Positions 21,687-33,567 of a DNA stretch of 64,000 nucleotides are shown here, in pieces (position 1 is the stretch's first letter; each line of letters begins with the position of its first letter). The stretch is from positions 182,650,516 through 182,714,515 of the forward strand of contig OX465597.1 in assembly GCA_950022295.1 (NCBI GenBank), read 5' to 3'. The notes under the pieces were generated by a model. The model made no database searches and was not told the origin of the DNA. It saw only the letters and a program-made list of their open reading frames with translations. This stretch comes from Bromus sterilis. Taxonomy: Eukaryota > Streptophyta > Magnoliopsida > Poales > Poaceae. The translations under genes and the position numbers were made by a program.

Positions 21687-23899
21687 TGTAAGGCCTGCAA
21701 TGCGGTACCTTCTCCAAATTAGCACTTTCGCACCGACTTCGAAGATGCAAGCGCATAACTAGCCATCCGCGCATGGACAAGGCAAGCGTCCGCTGCAGGA
21801 TTTTGGACAACAGATATACAAAACATGAACATAAGATAATAATATAAGATCCCAGGCATACAATGCCTAAAATATTATTGCATCATCCCAGGACCACATG
21901 GTCCAACATTACATTATTTCAGTTACAGCGTAAGACAAGCACGTCTGAGTACGACAAAAAGCAAATGGCCCAAAGGGGTTCGAAATAAACATGGCGCCCA
22001 CCCGGAGGATCGCTGATAATCCAACTGAAGAACTCTACTACTCGAAGTCGTCATCTCCCCTCCTCTGGCGGGATCTCCACGAAGTACTTTTCGGTTGTCG
22101 GGTCGTTGTAGTAGCCTGAAGATCCAATCGTTTTGTACATAACATGAAATAAAGATGGAAGGGGTGAGAATATATCAGAACAGTATAACTAACTTCTCAT
22201 GGTAAGGAAAGGGTAGTGGTTGAGGTTGCAGCCACACTAGCATATATGCATGGCTAACGATCTATTAGAGTAAGAAAAGAACCAAGAATCCGTTGATGAT
22301 GGCATCAATAAGGCTCTACTCACCTACTTACGCAAAACATAACACAACCTTGTCCCCTCTTTGTCACTCCGGACGAAGAAGAGCAATCAAGGAAACTCAC
22401 ACGTTGGCAATTTTAATCATGATTATGTTGATGTTATTCTATGAACAAGGAGTAGGTCTCAATTCGTCCATAACCGCGGACACGGATTTTCGAAAAGATT
22501 TAACCCTGCAGGGGTGTACCAACTGCCCATCATAGGCTTCGCATGTACGCCCGATTTCCGCTTGGCGTGTGAAGACGCCTGAAACTCCGGAACGTCAGAG
22601 TCCCTCTAACTAACAAAGCATAATTCCGAGTGGCCCCCGATGAGTCGACCTCCAACTCAAAAGCCGGCCGCGCTCTCGAATCGGTCTCTATCGTATAACT
22701 CGGATTCTGATAGCCGTGACATCACTGTGCCCAGGTCCTCAGCCGACCAACTTGGACCAACAAGGAACACTGCCATCACTGGTCCAGTTTGTTTTAAATC
22801 TGTTGTGGCGCAAACCAAACACACACACGGGTTTCAAATGGTAAACCAGCTCGGGGCACCACTAGAATCGTTTGGAGCTAGGTAGGTAAGGCAAGGGGAC
22901 CCCATAGAATCCCACACACGATTAGGCACGCTCGTTAAGAAACACATTACCAGGAACTCGGGTCCTAGGTGACTCGAATGGAACAAAACACCATGTGGGA
23001 ACAACCCGGTCTCCCATCCTTCGTCAAGTATAAGTTAAAATCATTAATAATAAATATCAACCAACTTCTGATAATAGCATGATATTCAACAAAGGTAGCA
23101 ATGGGCATAGCAGTAGGTAAAGTTTCCTACACATACTAAGCAATGGTTAAGAGAGCAGGTAACATAGCCACACAAGGTTTGTTAGGAGGTGGGGATCATG
23201 GATATTTGGGTTTAATTGAGAGGCACAAGTATATGGTGGTAGGATCAGACAAACTTTCTAAATACAGCTAGGCAAGCAAGCTGAGATCTATAAAGAATGA
23301 TATATCCCCCCTTTCTTGGATAGGTAGAAGACGGATCACAGGTAGAAGGGTCCTCGGTCTCGGCCTCTGACAGGTCCACGTAGGTCTCCTCGGCAAACTC
23401 GGGCTCCACCGTACGGAAGCGGAAATAAACATACATGACAAGTAAGTAACGGGATCAAAGATTCGCAAAAATGATACATGCATGTTTCATGTGTCAAGAT
23501 TCATGGTGTGACCCTAGCTAGTCAAGTTTTAATAAACATCGGAGCGAACAAGTCAAAGATTCTTCATATGCATTTTGTTTATTTCAATGGTCTTAGTTGA
23601 GACCTTATATTTAGGTGCAAGTAGTATGAAATGCATGACATGGCATATGATGATCAAAAGATGCATTGCAACATTATTATAAACTAGCGCGATTCCGGAG
23701 ACAGAAGGTGTCGACAAGGGTTAACACCGGACAAGTTCTCATGAACCAAAGGTGTAAAAGATGGAGACATAAAAAACACATGAGAACAGAAATATCTTCC
23801 TATCATGTGATAACATGATAGGGGAAGTTCTGCTACGACGTGATCAGCAAGATGGAAAGGATTTTAACATGCTAAAGATTTGAAAATGAAAGGGACAAT

Positions 23900-24566
23900 G
23901 GTGGCACATGTGAAAACTCAACACTTTACATTTTGCAGTTTTCCAAAACACAAAATGGACAGCACCACCTTAATCCTTACGTTTTTCTTCCCCATAAACA
24001 TGTATCACATGTTGGCATTTGAACCAGAACTCAAATGATACAAGTTTTCATAATTCGAAAACCCAAAATAAACACAAAAGGATTTGGCAGAAGAAATATA
24101 AAGGGCAAACCCCCCCTGGGCTGCCCTCGGCTGGATCTGGCCGAACAACTGAACCAGCCCACCTCCTCTCTGTTGAGTACGCGGGGAGGCTCATTGGGCT
24201 GAGCCCAGCTCGCCCATGGTGGCACTGTGCCACTACCACAAACTCAACACTTTCCATTTTGCATTTGCCCAAAACACAAAATGGACAACACCACCTTAAT
24301 CCTTATGTTTTTCTGCCCCATAAACATGTATCACATGTTGGCATTTGAACCAGAACTCAAATGATACAAGTTTTCAGATTTCGAAAAACCAAAATAAACA
24401 CAAAAGGATTTGGCAGGAAAAATATAAAGGGGAAACCCCCCTGGGCTGCCCTTGGTTGGATCTGGTCGAACAACTGAACCAGCCCACCTCCTCTCTGTTG
24501 AGTACGCGGGGAGGCTCATTGGGCTGAGCACAACTCGCCCATGGTGGCACTGTGCCACTACCACAA
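23900..24566. repeat. 326-bp tandem duplication inside LTR C
   Basis: Two head-to-tail copies, about 23900-24240 and 24241-24566. AACTCAACACTTT occurs at 23915 and 24241, giving a 326-base period. Differences are scattered point changes and short indels. Each copy ends near the 15-base palindrome GTGGCACTGTGCCAC. Confidence 0.9.
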
Positions 24567-24611
24567 AGGGCCCGCTTATCAGCCTCTGCAAAAACCTTAA
24601 AAAGGTTGGGG

Positions 24612-24684
24612 ATTTGGCCCCAGCAGGATTCGAACTCGCGGTCATGCTGAACACTGCCCAGACCTCTTGCCACTGTGCTACTTA
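24612..24684 (-). repeat. tRNA-derived sequence (SINE-like) in LTR C
   Basis: Minus strand: TAGCACAGTGG (24670-24680) matches the polymerase III A box. GTTCGAATCC (about 24625-24635) matches the B box and T-loop, at roughly tRNA spacing. The T-arm pairs imperfectly and no acceptor stem or clear anticodon arm can be drawn, so this is not a working tRNA gene. It may be a tRNA-derived SINE head or chance similarity; it is AT-rich downstream (CCAACCTTTTTAAGG). Confidence 0.45.
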
Positions 24685-27600
24685 AACGATTCAGAACAAA
24701 AACGAGATGCAGACCACAAGTCCAACACTGCTCGGGTTTATTGAATTTCGGACAAAACTGAAACCCGTCGATAGCAAGATCTTGCGGTGAGGCTATCCAC
24801 GTGCTCATGTCTCCAACAACGCTTCTGCAACCTGGGAATGAGAGCCTGCACATCCTACTCTATGTTGATGCACAGGACGACCACAATGGCAGTACGGGAA
24901 GCTCTCAAGTTCATCGAGAACAGCAATGCGGTGACATGCGATAAAAGTTTGGAGACGTCTCCTAGAGACTGTTTTGGCGATGATGGCGTCGCACACAGGG
25001 CACCGGATACTTTACGGTGAAGTGCAAACGATAGAGGGCACCTTCACGCATCTGTGGGTGCCCGGATCGGGTCAAGAAGACGACAAAACGGTGCCTTTCC
25101 TCACCGGAGAAATCACGACGGCACACCGCACCTGACAAGCATCTTCAGACAGCGAACGTGTCGGGAAAGACAAGCACAAGACGGCTCCTTTTCTGCCAAA
25201 CACACGTGCATGAAATGCCTCGAGCACATGCAGGCCTGTCTGGGGCACTCCATGGTCACAACGGCCATGGATTGCGCGACGTCGACGACACCCGACGGAA
25301 AGAACAACATTTCGCGCTCGGGGCCAAAGATCAACGCGCTACAGAACAACTGGGTCATGTTGAGGCTCACCTAGAGGTGCTCGGGGATGACCTCAAACGC
25401 GCGAAAGGGGAAGAAGACTACGTTGACGAAGGAGTCGATGACGGGGAAGAAGAAGTTCATAGCGGGTCGACGGTGCGGGGACGAAACGCGGCTCCTACGA
25501 TGAATCGGCGGCTCGGGGAAGATGAGGACGTCGGCAGTGGAGGTCCCTTCAAGCTCCTGGTCAATGACACGTACGAACGCGACGATTTCACCGGAATTAC
25601 CCTGCGGCCATGGCGGAATAGGGGAGGACGGAGACGAGCATGGTGGTGGCAGAAGGAGAAGTTGGAGGGGGAAATGGAACCTAGGGTTCCTCGGGGAAGC
25701 CCTGGGTGCGCTTAAAAGGAGGGGGACGACTCTCGCTGGTCTTGGGGCTCCATGCTCCGTAGTGGTACTCACGTGAGATAGAGGAGGGAGGAAGGTTGCT
25801 GCCTCGCTGGAAATAAGATGACGTCCACACAGCGTACCGGTTTGCAGAGATGGGCTATGGCCCGACCGAGCAGGCCTAGCTGGGCTGGACTGCTTCCCAC
25901 TGTTTCTAGAGAAGAAGAAGAAATCAGGGATCGTCCATTAGGAAAACGCAGCAAGGTTCTAAGAGTTTTTACAGGAAAATGGAAAGGAATAAAATCACCC
26001 AAAAAAGTGATCCTTGATCAGGAGAGTTTTGTTGATTTCACAAAATTGGTTTGAACCAATTTGGTGCAAGTAACATCAATGGCACTTGAATTAAATTCAA
26101 ATGGCTTTTAACTACAAGTGCATTATCCAGGGGTGGAAAATTAAATGTGAATTCATGGGCATGTTGTAAAAGTCCAAATATTTGGCTATGCAAAGTTTGG
26201 AGCTTAGGGGAGAACATCGTAGACTTGGAAAAGTTACCACACCACCTTTCTTTAACGCAAAAGACGAAGTTGAATTCAAATTCAAATGGGACCAAACTTG
26301 GATTTGGAAATTGATCACCACATGGAATTACATATTAAAATACAATGTCGGGACCCGGGGTTAGCGTATGTAAGTCCCGCTACAACTCAATCATATGGAA
26401 AGCCGAGAGTCGTACCCACTTGTCTAAGCAGACAAGGCCAAGCACAGAACGCTCTCGGAAAGCATCAAACGTGAGGGGCATCCCATTCAGGTCGGATGAT
26501 CAACTGAGATGGGTCCTCATCGTCCGCACACAAGTCTAAATAATATGGGTGGTGAACTCCCATACTCATAGAAAACTTGCCTCAACCATACTATCGATTG
26601 TATTATAACACTTGCATAGACTTACTCCAACCCGATCACTTAGTCGGGGTCTAGGGTGGGCTCGATCATACATCAAAGTGTGCACGTGACAGAGTCACGA
26701 GCAATCGCATTGCGATGCCCCAAGCTGCGTACATCTAAGGGAAACTTGGTGTATAAAAGACCGCCAGCCAGATCACAACCAAGCTCTCGAAAACCCATAC
26801 TAAGACATGCATGCTATAATCATACACGCAACATACATGTCTAGTATGAACAACATGTATCATCACATTACTCTACAAAGTTTACAACTTTAGTGACTCA
26901 CATATATAGAGTACAAGCAGAGATCACAAAACTATGATCCAACATTACATCAGTACAACGGAAGCAAAGTATGTCTGGGTACAAACAAGTTTAACAAATG
27001 GCTTAAGAAGCGTTATTTAAACACAAGCCCTCCACGAGGGAACCAGTCCTCTAACTAGGACTAAACTAGCTTGATCTTAGTCGTCGAGCGCCAGGGAGAA
27101 TCCACCATCGGGGTCAGTGGAATCATCTAAAACCTATAATAAGCAAACATGAGTACAAAGTCATACTCAGCAAGACTTACGTAGGAACTATACTACTCAT
27201 GCTCAAGTATCAAGGCAAAAGGAGGTGGGGTTTCAATGCATAAGTGCCAGCTTTGACTTGGCTAGTCCTGTACTACGAATACCACAATGAGGTAAGAAGC
27301 GTACACGAGTCCATCTATCCAAGTCTCTCAAAAAATTACATCACTATGGATCATTTCTCGACTTCCCACGAGAAAGCACGCCATAACACTCACGCTTATC
27401 TTGGCAAGTTTTATAAGTATCCACTGCAAGTTTTCTAATAATCAAGCGAAGCTTTCGAAGCAGCCCATAACCGCGGACGCGGCTATTTGAATAGTTTTTT
27501 TAACCCTGCAAGGGTGTACCGCTACACACACATGACCATCAGTTACCGCCAGGTCTCGTCACCATTCAAGGGGGGCCGGCGAGGATGCTCACCACAACTG

Positions 27601-29614
27601 TTACCTCATAGCCGATCTAGTCCAACAAAGCCGCCTACCTGGGTTGGTTTCCACTATCGTGAACCTAGCCGGTTTAATGAAGTGGACCCAGATGATGTGT
27701 GCAGGGCCCCAAGCCGGTCTCGGTTGAGCCGTTCTCTCACTTAGCAGGCCGTGCCACAAACCTACAAGAACACCGAACTACTGCGACATCTGGACATCGA
27801 AAGGGATGAGTTAGTAGGTTGAGAGGGGTTCGTGAGCCCAATGTGTGGTTGTACTCTTTATCTTGGATCACCACACAAGAACTCGTACTTAGGGCAGTGT
27901 TCAACGAGACAACCCACTGTGTACTCCTACACAACCTCTCGTCGTTCACCTTGTATTAGGTTAGATTCACCAACACATTTCCACCATCATCATCATGATC
28001 ACTACCATCCCGACTCACATAACCATATCAACAGTGTATCACTCTAAGCATGAAATAAGAAGTAACAGTTGCAGGGGCCACATGATATCAACCAACTCCT
28101 ACATCTTCTAGGATTGTGGTTTGCTTACTACTTTGACAAAATGATAGGTCATGCAAAGGAATGGGTTCATCTACGCGTTATAAATGTATCATGGTAATCA
28201 TCCTAAACAATGCATAAGCAAGACTGAGAGGGAAGTTCGATTTTATCGACATGATCAATGGGGGTTTGCTTGCCTTGCTGACGAGGTTCACACACAGTGT
28301 CTTCAACGAAGGGGGTGGCCTCCGGTTCCGGCTCCACTTCTATTGAGAAAACATGGCAAACAAGAGATAAATATAAATGCAATGCTCAAACACATGATTA
28401 ATGTTGCAATGTGATGCTCATGGTTGCATTGTGTTGCCAATTCCATTTAAAAGAAGTGCATTGCAAAGTCATTTGCAAATTCACTCCAAATTTGAATTCA
28501 AATGAACTCCATATGCACATTTGCTTCTGTTGACCCAATTTAAATTGGTCAAACATGAAAATAAAGTCCATATTCAGAATCCTTTCATTTTTTTGATAAT
28601 TTTCCATATATTATTTGTCCAATTTGGAGTTAAAATGAATTAGTTATGAATTTCCAAAGTTTATTGCATTTTCCGACTTTTCTGGATTTAAACTAAATCA
28701 TTTATCCATTTACTACGTCATGCTGACGCATGGCTGACGTGGGGGGGCTGACAGCAGGGGCCCACTAGTCAGTGACTAGGGGGGTTAATCCCTCTATTCA
28801 TTTTAAACAGAGAGGGTTAGTGGACAGGGGACCCACCTGTCATTGACCTGGGGTCAACTAACAGGGGGGATTTGCCCCTAATGATGGCCAAGGCAGACGG
28901 CGGCTTGATGCCGGCGTCACTGGACGCGGCGGCGCCCCGCTGGAGTGCACGAGAGGGGCGAGGGAAGCCACCAGGGGGTGCCTCCTGCCCTCACGCGTCG
29001 CATGGCGCGCGCAAAGCACACGGGGGAGGGCCATGGCCTCACCGGCGTTGAGCTCCGCGGCGGCCGGCTCGGTCAAAATGGTGACGGCGCTGCGCTGTGT
29101 TAAAACGAATGCGAGGTGAGGGGAAATGGTCGTTGGCTCACCAGGAAGGCGGTGGAGGTGACGGCTTCGACAATGGTGGCGTGGTGACGATGGAATCGAC
29201 GGCGAGGCCTTGCGGTTCCGGCGACAGCTCGGGATTGATTCCGGCAGCTCGGGGTCGCGGCGGCTTCTGATCTGCTGCACTGTGAGGTTGTAGTCGACGA
29301 CGAACGTGTTGGACAACTTGGCTTGGCTGCACGACAACGATGGCTACGTGGTTGCGACGACGTGCTCCGGCGCAAGCTTCAGGCGGCGAAGAAATTGACG
29401 AGAGGGCGATGGGAGAGACGTCTCCCGTGGGTGGAATGGACGAGGGAGATGTTTGGGAGACTCCAGGCGCGAGAAGAGTACATGGGGGAAGCAGGAGGTG
29501 GCCAGGGCGTCGCCGGCGTGCACGGCGACAGCATCCTGGCTGGCGCGAGGAAGAAGACCAGCCTGCCCCTGGGCTGGGCTGCCTCGGTTAGTTGGGCCTC
29601 GGGAAAGTGGGCCT

Positions 29615-29665
29615 TGCCCTTTTTCTTTTTCTTTTTCTTTTTCTTTTCTTTCTTTTGCTTTTTCT
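29615..29665. repeat. CTTTTT-type microsatellite in LTR D
   Basis: About six units of TTTTTC/CTTTTT with interruptions (plus strand). On the LTR sense strand this is an AAAAAG repeat downstream of the TATA box. Confidence 0.8.
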
Positions 29666-29706
29666 TGCTAAATAAAATAGCTAGACATTTTCTAAAATTC
29701 CCATAC

Positions 29707-29715
29707 TTTTTATAT
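29707..29715 (-). promoter_or_regulatory. TATA box of LTR D
   Basis: Minus-strand ATATAAAAA within AGGCCATATAAAAAGTATGG, upstream of the GC-rich leader of the LTR. Confidence 0.55.
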
Positions 29716-30143
29716 GGCCTTGCATAGCATATAGCTAGCCACTCACAAAGTTTGGGGATTTTTGAAATTCAAACAATTTGAATTTCAATTCAAATAGGGG
29801 TTTAAATTTAATTCCAAGCTCCTGTTTGAATATTTGAAAATTCCATGAGCATGGGATTGCTACCACATCACTTGATATGTGATCACACTCATTTATATGA
29901 CTTTTCAAAAATGCAAAAGGAATTTTTGGAGCAACTTCTATTGTGGTCATTTGAATTAAATTCATCTGGGGGTGTTCTCTCTCCCATTTTAATTTCTTTT
30001 CAAATTTTTGACATGAATGCAAGGTGAGACTTCATCCTAGCACATACCTAACAGAGGGTTTTGACATACCATGTGAAGCTTGAGACTTAGGGGAGAAGAA
30101 AAAATTACATGATTAATAGTAAAATCACTTTTGGGCTGTTACA

Positions 30144-32377
30144 AAATCATTTTTCATGACAAATCGATCTTGATGTCTTACTTTGATGTTTACATTTATT
30201 CCTTATAACCTTGAAGTTATTGAGAATACCAAGTAACCTCTTTACTCGATAAAATTCAAGTAATCTTAAATGTAACTCAATATAGGATTTCATGACTCAT
30301 AGTCAATTCTCGTACTTAGGTCCATCATCGATTTTTCGTAGTCCGTAGGTATGTCTTGTTCTATCAACATGACAAGGGGAAAATATGTATTGGTTAATCC
30401 TACTTTGTTCAATAAAAGTTTCAGCAGAAACACCATGATCATTATCATCATTTTCTCGTATAATGGTAGAGCTTTGGTTCCGGAACACATTCCGTCGCGC
30501 TACTCTGACATATGGAGGCAAGGTCAATTACCTTGGTTGAACTTTCACTTTCTTCCATTAACACATTTATCAAGAACACTTCTTGACAAACACCAAACTT
30601 AGCAACACAAGCTTTGCTCCTTTAGTTCTAGTTGTGGAAGATGTATCCATAGTTGACTAAGGATACATAACAAAGATAATTTATCTCATTAATCAAACTT
30701 CCTAGAAACCACGAAACACCATAACTTATGTAGTGTTGGTTTCCTCGAACTCAGATGGTTCCCTATACTGAAGTGAGTGTTTGCATATTAAATTAATAAC
30801 TCCAAACAATAATAACGTAACTCAGTAAGAGATAACTTATACCAACACGATCCAATAGAGTATGATTTTGATGTTCAGGCACATCAACAACATTGAAGTA
30901 TCTTAAACATTGTAATTTGTGGAACAACTTGCACACAAGTGCGTATGCCCAAGGCTAACTCAAAACATTTGTCACTTTCATCAAATCATAGAGACTTATC
31001 TTTCTTGTTAATTTAATACACATCTTCATTCTGAAATCCCTTTGATCACATCAAACTATTTTAGACTCATGTTTCATTAGTGAATACACATATTCATCTA
31101 AGTCCACATATGAAGTTCTTGAAACAACGAAGTTCACTACATGTTGAAACATGATACATCATTATGTATGATATTCAACAATCATATAGTGTCACCATTA
31201 AGTTTGGTTATATCATGGCATTACATTTTTTTTCTTATAAATGATCAAGTTACTATCATCAATATTAAAATAAGAATAACTCATTCATAACCGTAATGTG
31301 ACCATAAATGACTTCATTCATAAAAGGAGAACAACTGATTTGTTTCTCACTAAAATAAATATATGTCTTCGTGAGATGCAAGACACACTAATAGAATCCA
31401 CACTTACACGATTAGGAAACTTATTCATATAATTAATAAAATGATATATAGATGTAGAGGGAGAGTGTTGTCGACCATCAACTATCTTGATTATCGTCCA
31501 CACACATGGTCACCTCATCCCTTCCAAGCCACTCTTTAAGCAGTAAGTTCAAGCATCAAATACTTAATCAACCGCTATTAGTGTTTTGTGGGGAAATACA
31601 TTTATAACCCGTATATCAAATATACTTTCTCCGTCAATGACTATTCTTGCATTGGTTTTACCTTTAAAGTTCACAACTTTTACCATGACCTCAAGACAGG
31701 TGAACGATTCTCCTTCATGACACAGTCTAGACGTGTTCTTTGTAGCTGGGAGGAAGAGGACGCAACTCCCCAGTTATCGCAAAGTAACCATTCATTCATT
31801 AGTCCCAGTTGTACACAAGGTCTTCATGTATCCTATACATTTTCCAAGTGAATTTCTTAGCAGGTTGTTGCTTCCACCATGGTTGAAAGAAACCCCGTCT
31901 AGATACTCATATTCCATAATTCTGATTTGCTACAAAGTGCTTCAAGTTCATCTACCACGTCATACATGTTGATGTTGTTTAACATGCACTTGCAATTCAG
32001 ATTTCATAGAATGATGTATGGTGTATTGGACAGTCATATATAAGTGATGGCGAGTACGATACTCATCATCATCTTCCTCAATTACGGAGTTATCAGGTGT
32101 ATCTCCTATAAATTCTCATATTAATTTTAGCAAGTCATTACTATTGACTATGTCTCTAACGGTGTTTATATCAATCAATGAAGTAAGACCTGTCTACCTT
32201 AAGTTCTTCATCACTCATAAAAGAGCCCTAGTTTCAAACATTGCGGTATGAAATTATCTACAATGATATTTGCTAAGACATGAAGACTAAGTTCATAATT
32301 TAGAGTTCAATTTTAACACAATTCTCGAACTCCCACTCAGACAAACATCCCTCTTCGGGGGTCGGATCCCCCGGGGG
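30144..32377. other. AT-rich region without recognised gene
   Basis: About 2.2 kb with no open frame above about 90 codons and no domain I recognise. Both strands have scattered stops. It could be an old, decayed retroelement interior. A short stretch near 31700-31900 reads somewhat protein-like on the minus strand, but I cannot assign it. This is the sequence between the G1/LTR D block and G2. Confidence 0.5.
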
Positions 32378-33019
32378 TGATATGATTCTGGGATGCGCAC
32401 GCGGAACACAACGAAGATCGTTTATGCGGGGACACGCAGGGATTTTCCCAGGTTCAGGGCGTCCGGAGACTAAAAGCCCTACTCCTGCTTGTCTGGATTG
32501 ATACTGTGTATGCAACAAAGGTGTGGAGCTCTTCTGAGATGCATACGAGCTTTTGATGGTACTGGGGTTTTGCTGGTGGTCGATCCCCTTTTGCAGTAGC
32601 TTGGGCCTCCCTTTTATAGCTCAAGGGGGTCACCAAAAATGGTCATGGCGGTGTCGTTCTTCTGGAACCGGAGGCGACATGTGTCACCGGGACGTTTCTT
32701 CTAGGAAGGATGCGTGGCGAGGCGATGCATCTCCTCCTGAGTGGACGTACGACGAATAGAACTGGGATGAAAGCATTGTTGTCCCCCTGCCCTCCAGACC
32801 AGGGGGCAGCGCATTGACTATCTTTTGGAATGTTCAGCATGCTGTGGGACTGCCTTGTCCCCTCCGCATCACTTGAATGAGAGGGTGGCGCAGCTTCTTC
32901 CGGATACCTATTGTGCGGAACTCCTTTCCGGCAGCGCTTTGCTTGTAAAAGGGCGCGACGTCTCTTGGTGATATTCTGAAGATTTACGGGACGGGAGAGC
33001 AAACTCCTGTTCCCCGACA
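32378..33019 (-). repeat. G2 3' LTR
   Basis: Minus sense TGTCGGGGAACAGG...GAATCATATCA, 642 bases. The start is well supported by the adjoining polypurine tract. The outer end is placed at the TGATATG (plus reading) and is less sure, because no second LTR is available for comparison. A TATA box GCTATAAAAG lies on the minus strand at 32611-32620. Confidence 0.7.
32611..32620 (-). promoter_or_regulatory. TATA box of G2 LTR
   Basis: GCTATAAAAGGGAGGCCC on the minus strand, a good plant TATA match about 400 bases into the LTR. Confidence 0.55.
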
Positions 33020-33035
33020 GTAGCCCCTGGGCCTA
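33020..33035 (-). other. G2 polypurine tract
   Basis: Minus strand AGGCCCAGGGGCTAC, then TGTCGGGG of the LTR. The GGGGCTAC-TGTCGGGG junction is typical for this type of Triticeae element. Confidence 0.7.
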
Positions 33036-33369
33036 GCTGTGGCGCAAATCTTTGGTACAAGAGCCCCGCCAGGTCTAATGGTCCGGGAAGCTAAAGCATC
33101 TGAGATGCAGTCTTTGTGGTGTGAAGGCATGGGGTTTCGGGCCCTTCTGGCGGTGGAAACTGACACGTGTCGCAAGGAGCCTGAGGGGCAGGTACTTGAT
33201 TGCGTCTGTGGAGGCTGAAGGTCGCCACGATCCACTGCCCGAGGTGGAGTAATTGGGGGCGGTTATCACGTCCCGCCGGGGGCAACGGGTACTTAACCCC
33301 CTCCATCCGAGGATGAATTAGGCATCCTACAACAGCTTCTTCTTCCAATCGAAGGCGGTTGCGCAAGCC

Positions 33370-33513
33370 ATGGCTCCCAAGCGTCGTGCTTCCGAGGAGG
33401 AGGAAGGTGACATCCCCCCGAGCCCTCCGCGGAGGAGGAGTTCGCTGCCTTCGAGGCCGCGAGAGCGGGAGCCGAGGTGTACGAGCGACGCCAAAGATCG
33501 GGGCTTCGGTTAG
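33370..33513 (+). pseudogene. N-terminal piece of the G2 antisense ORF
   Basis: ATG 33370 opens a 47-codon frame starting MAPKRRASEEEEGD, a basic cluster followed by an acidic run (a possible nuclear localisation signal), ending at TAG 33511-33513. From about 33430 another frame reads as more protein-like (EEEFAAFEAARAGAEVYERR, then a hydrophobic segment and PPEDMPRRHG) and reaches a stop near 33600. Together with the B3 ORF that starts at 33568, this suggests one ancestral reading frame broken by two small indels. This is inference from composition and continuity only. Confidence 0.4.
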
Positions 33514-33567
33514 AGTCCTCATTCCTGCTGTGCGGGGGCGAACCGCCGGAAGACATGCCGCGGCGGC

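Larger units (their letters stand above)
3116..26345 (-). mobile_element. G1: minus-strand Ty3/gypsy element, split by E1 and C1
   Basis: Composite of five pieces read on the minus strand: 5' LTR (21687-26345), primer site and leader (21592-21686), leader (13396-13695), leader plus gag, protease and RT (3780-6255), and a 3' tail with an unrecognised ORF (3116-3780). E1 interrupts it at 6255/13396 and C1 at 13695/21587; removing both restores one continuous order. The primer site is complementary to initiator tRNA-Met, and the gag-protease-RT order fits Ty3/gypsy. RNase H and integrase are absent and RT is cut short, so the element is a deletion derivative. The 3' LTR is not in the window. The lineage is probably chromovirus-like; the family is not identified. 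Confidence 0.8.
21687..26345 (-). repeat. LTR C: 5' LTR of G1
   Basis: Begins (plus reading) TGTAAGGCCTGCAATGCGGTAC. It is collinear with S2, LTR A and LTR B, sharing for example GGTAAATCAGCTTGG-like, GCTAGGTAGGTAAG and GGGGACCCCATA segments near 22840-22910, and the palindrome pair at 22466-22514. About 4.66 kb, longer than its relatives, partly from a 326-bp tandem duplication (about 23900-24566). The outer end is interrupted by LTR D at 26345/26346; roughly the first 25 bases of the LTR (minus sense) are missing or lie altered beyond 30143. Open frames inside (for example 25158-25715, 25371-25772) are composition-driven and have no domain. Confidence 0.8.
26346..30143 (-). mobile_element. 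LTR D: solo giant LTR
   Basis: Plus reading TGTCGGGACCCGGGG...TTGGGCTGTTACA, so in its own sense it runs TGTAACAGCCC...GTCCCGACA. It has the giant-LTR layout (TATA box at 29707-29715, GC-rich leader 28860-29590, palindrome pair at 27463-27514) but a body different from LTR C. No primer site or coding region is attached, so it is probably a solo LTR. The flanks (TACAA and AAATC) do not give a clear target duplication. Proline/arginine-rich frames at 28858-29727 are artefacts of the GC-rich leader. Confidence 0.7.

Noticed and set aside
24612..24684. Functional tRNA gene
   Set aside because: A and B box matches only; no acceptor stem and no sound anticodon arm, so listed as tRNA-derived at most.
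32378..33019. G2 LTR as a 5' LTR of another minus-strand element
   Set aside because: No primer binding site follows at the left side, while a polypurine tract and G2 pol lie on the right; it fits a 3' LTR.
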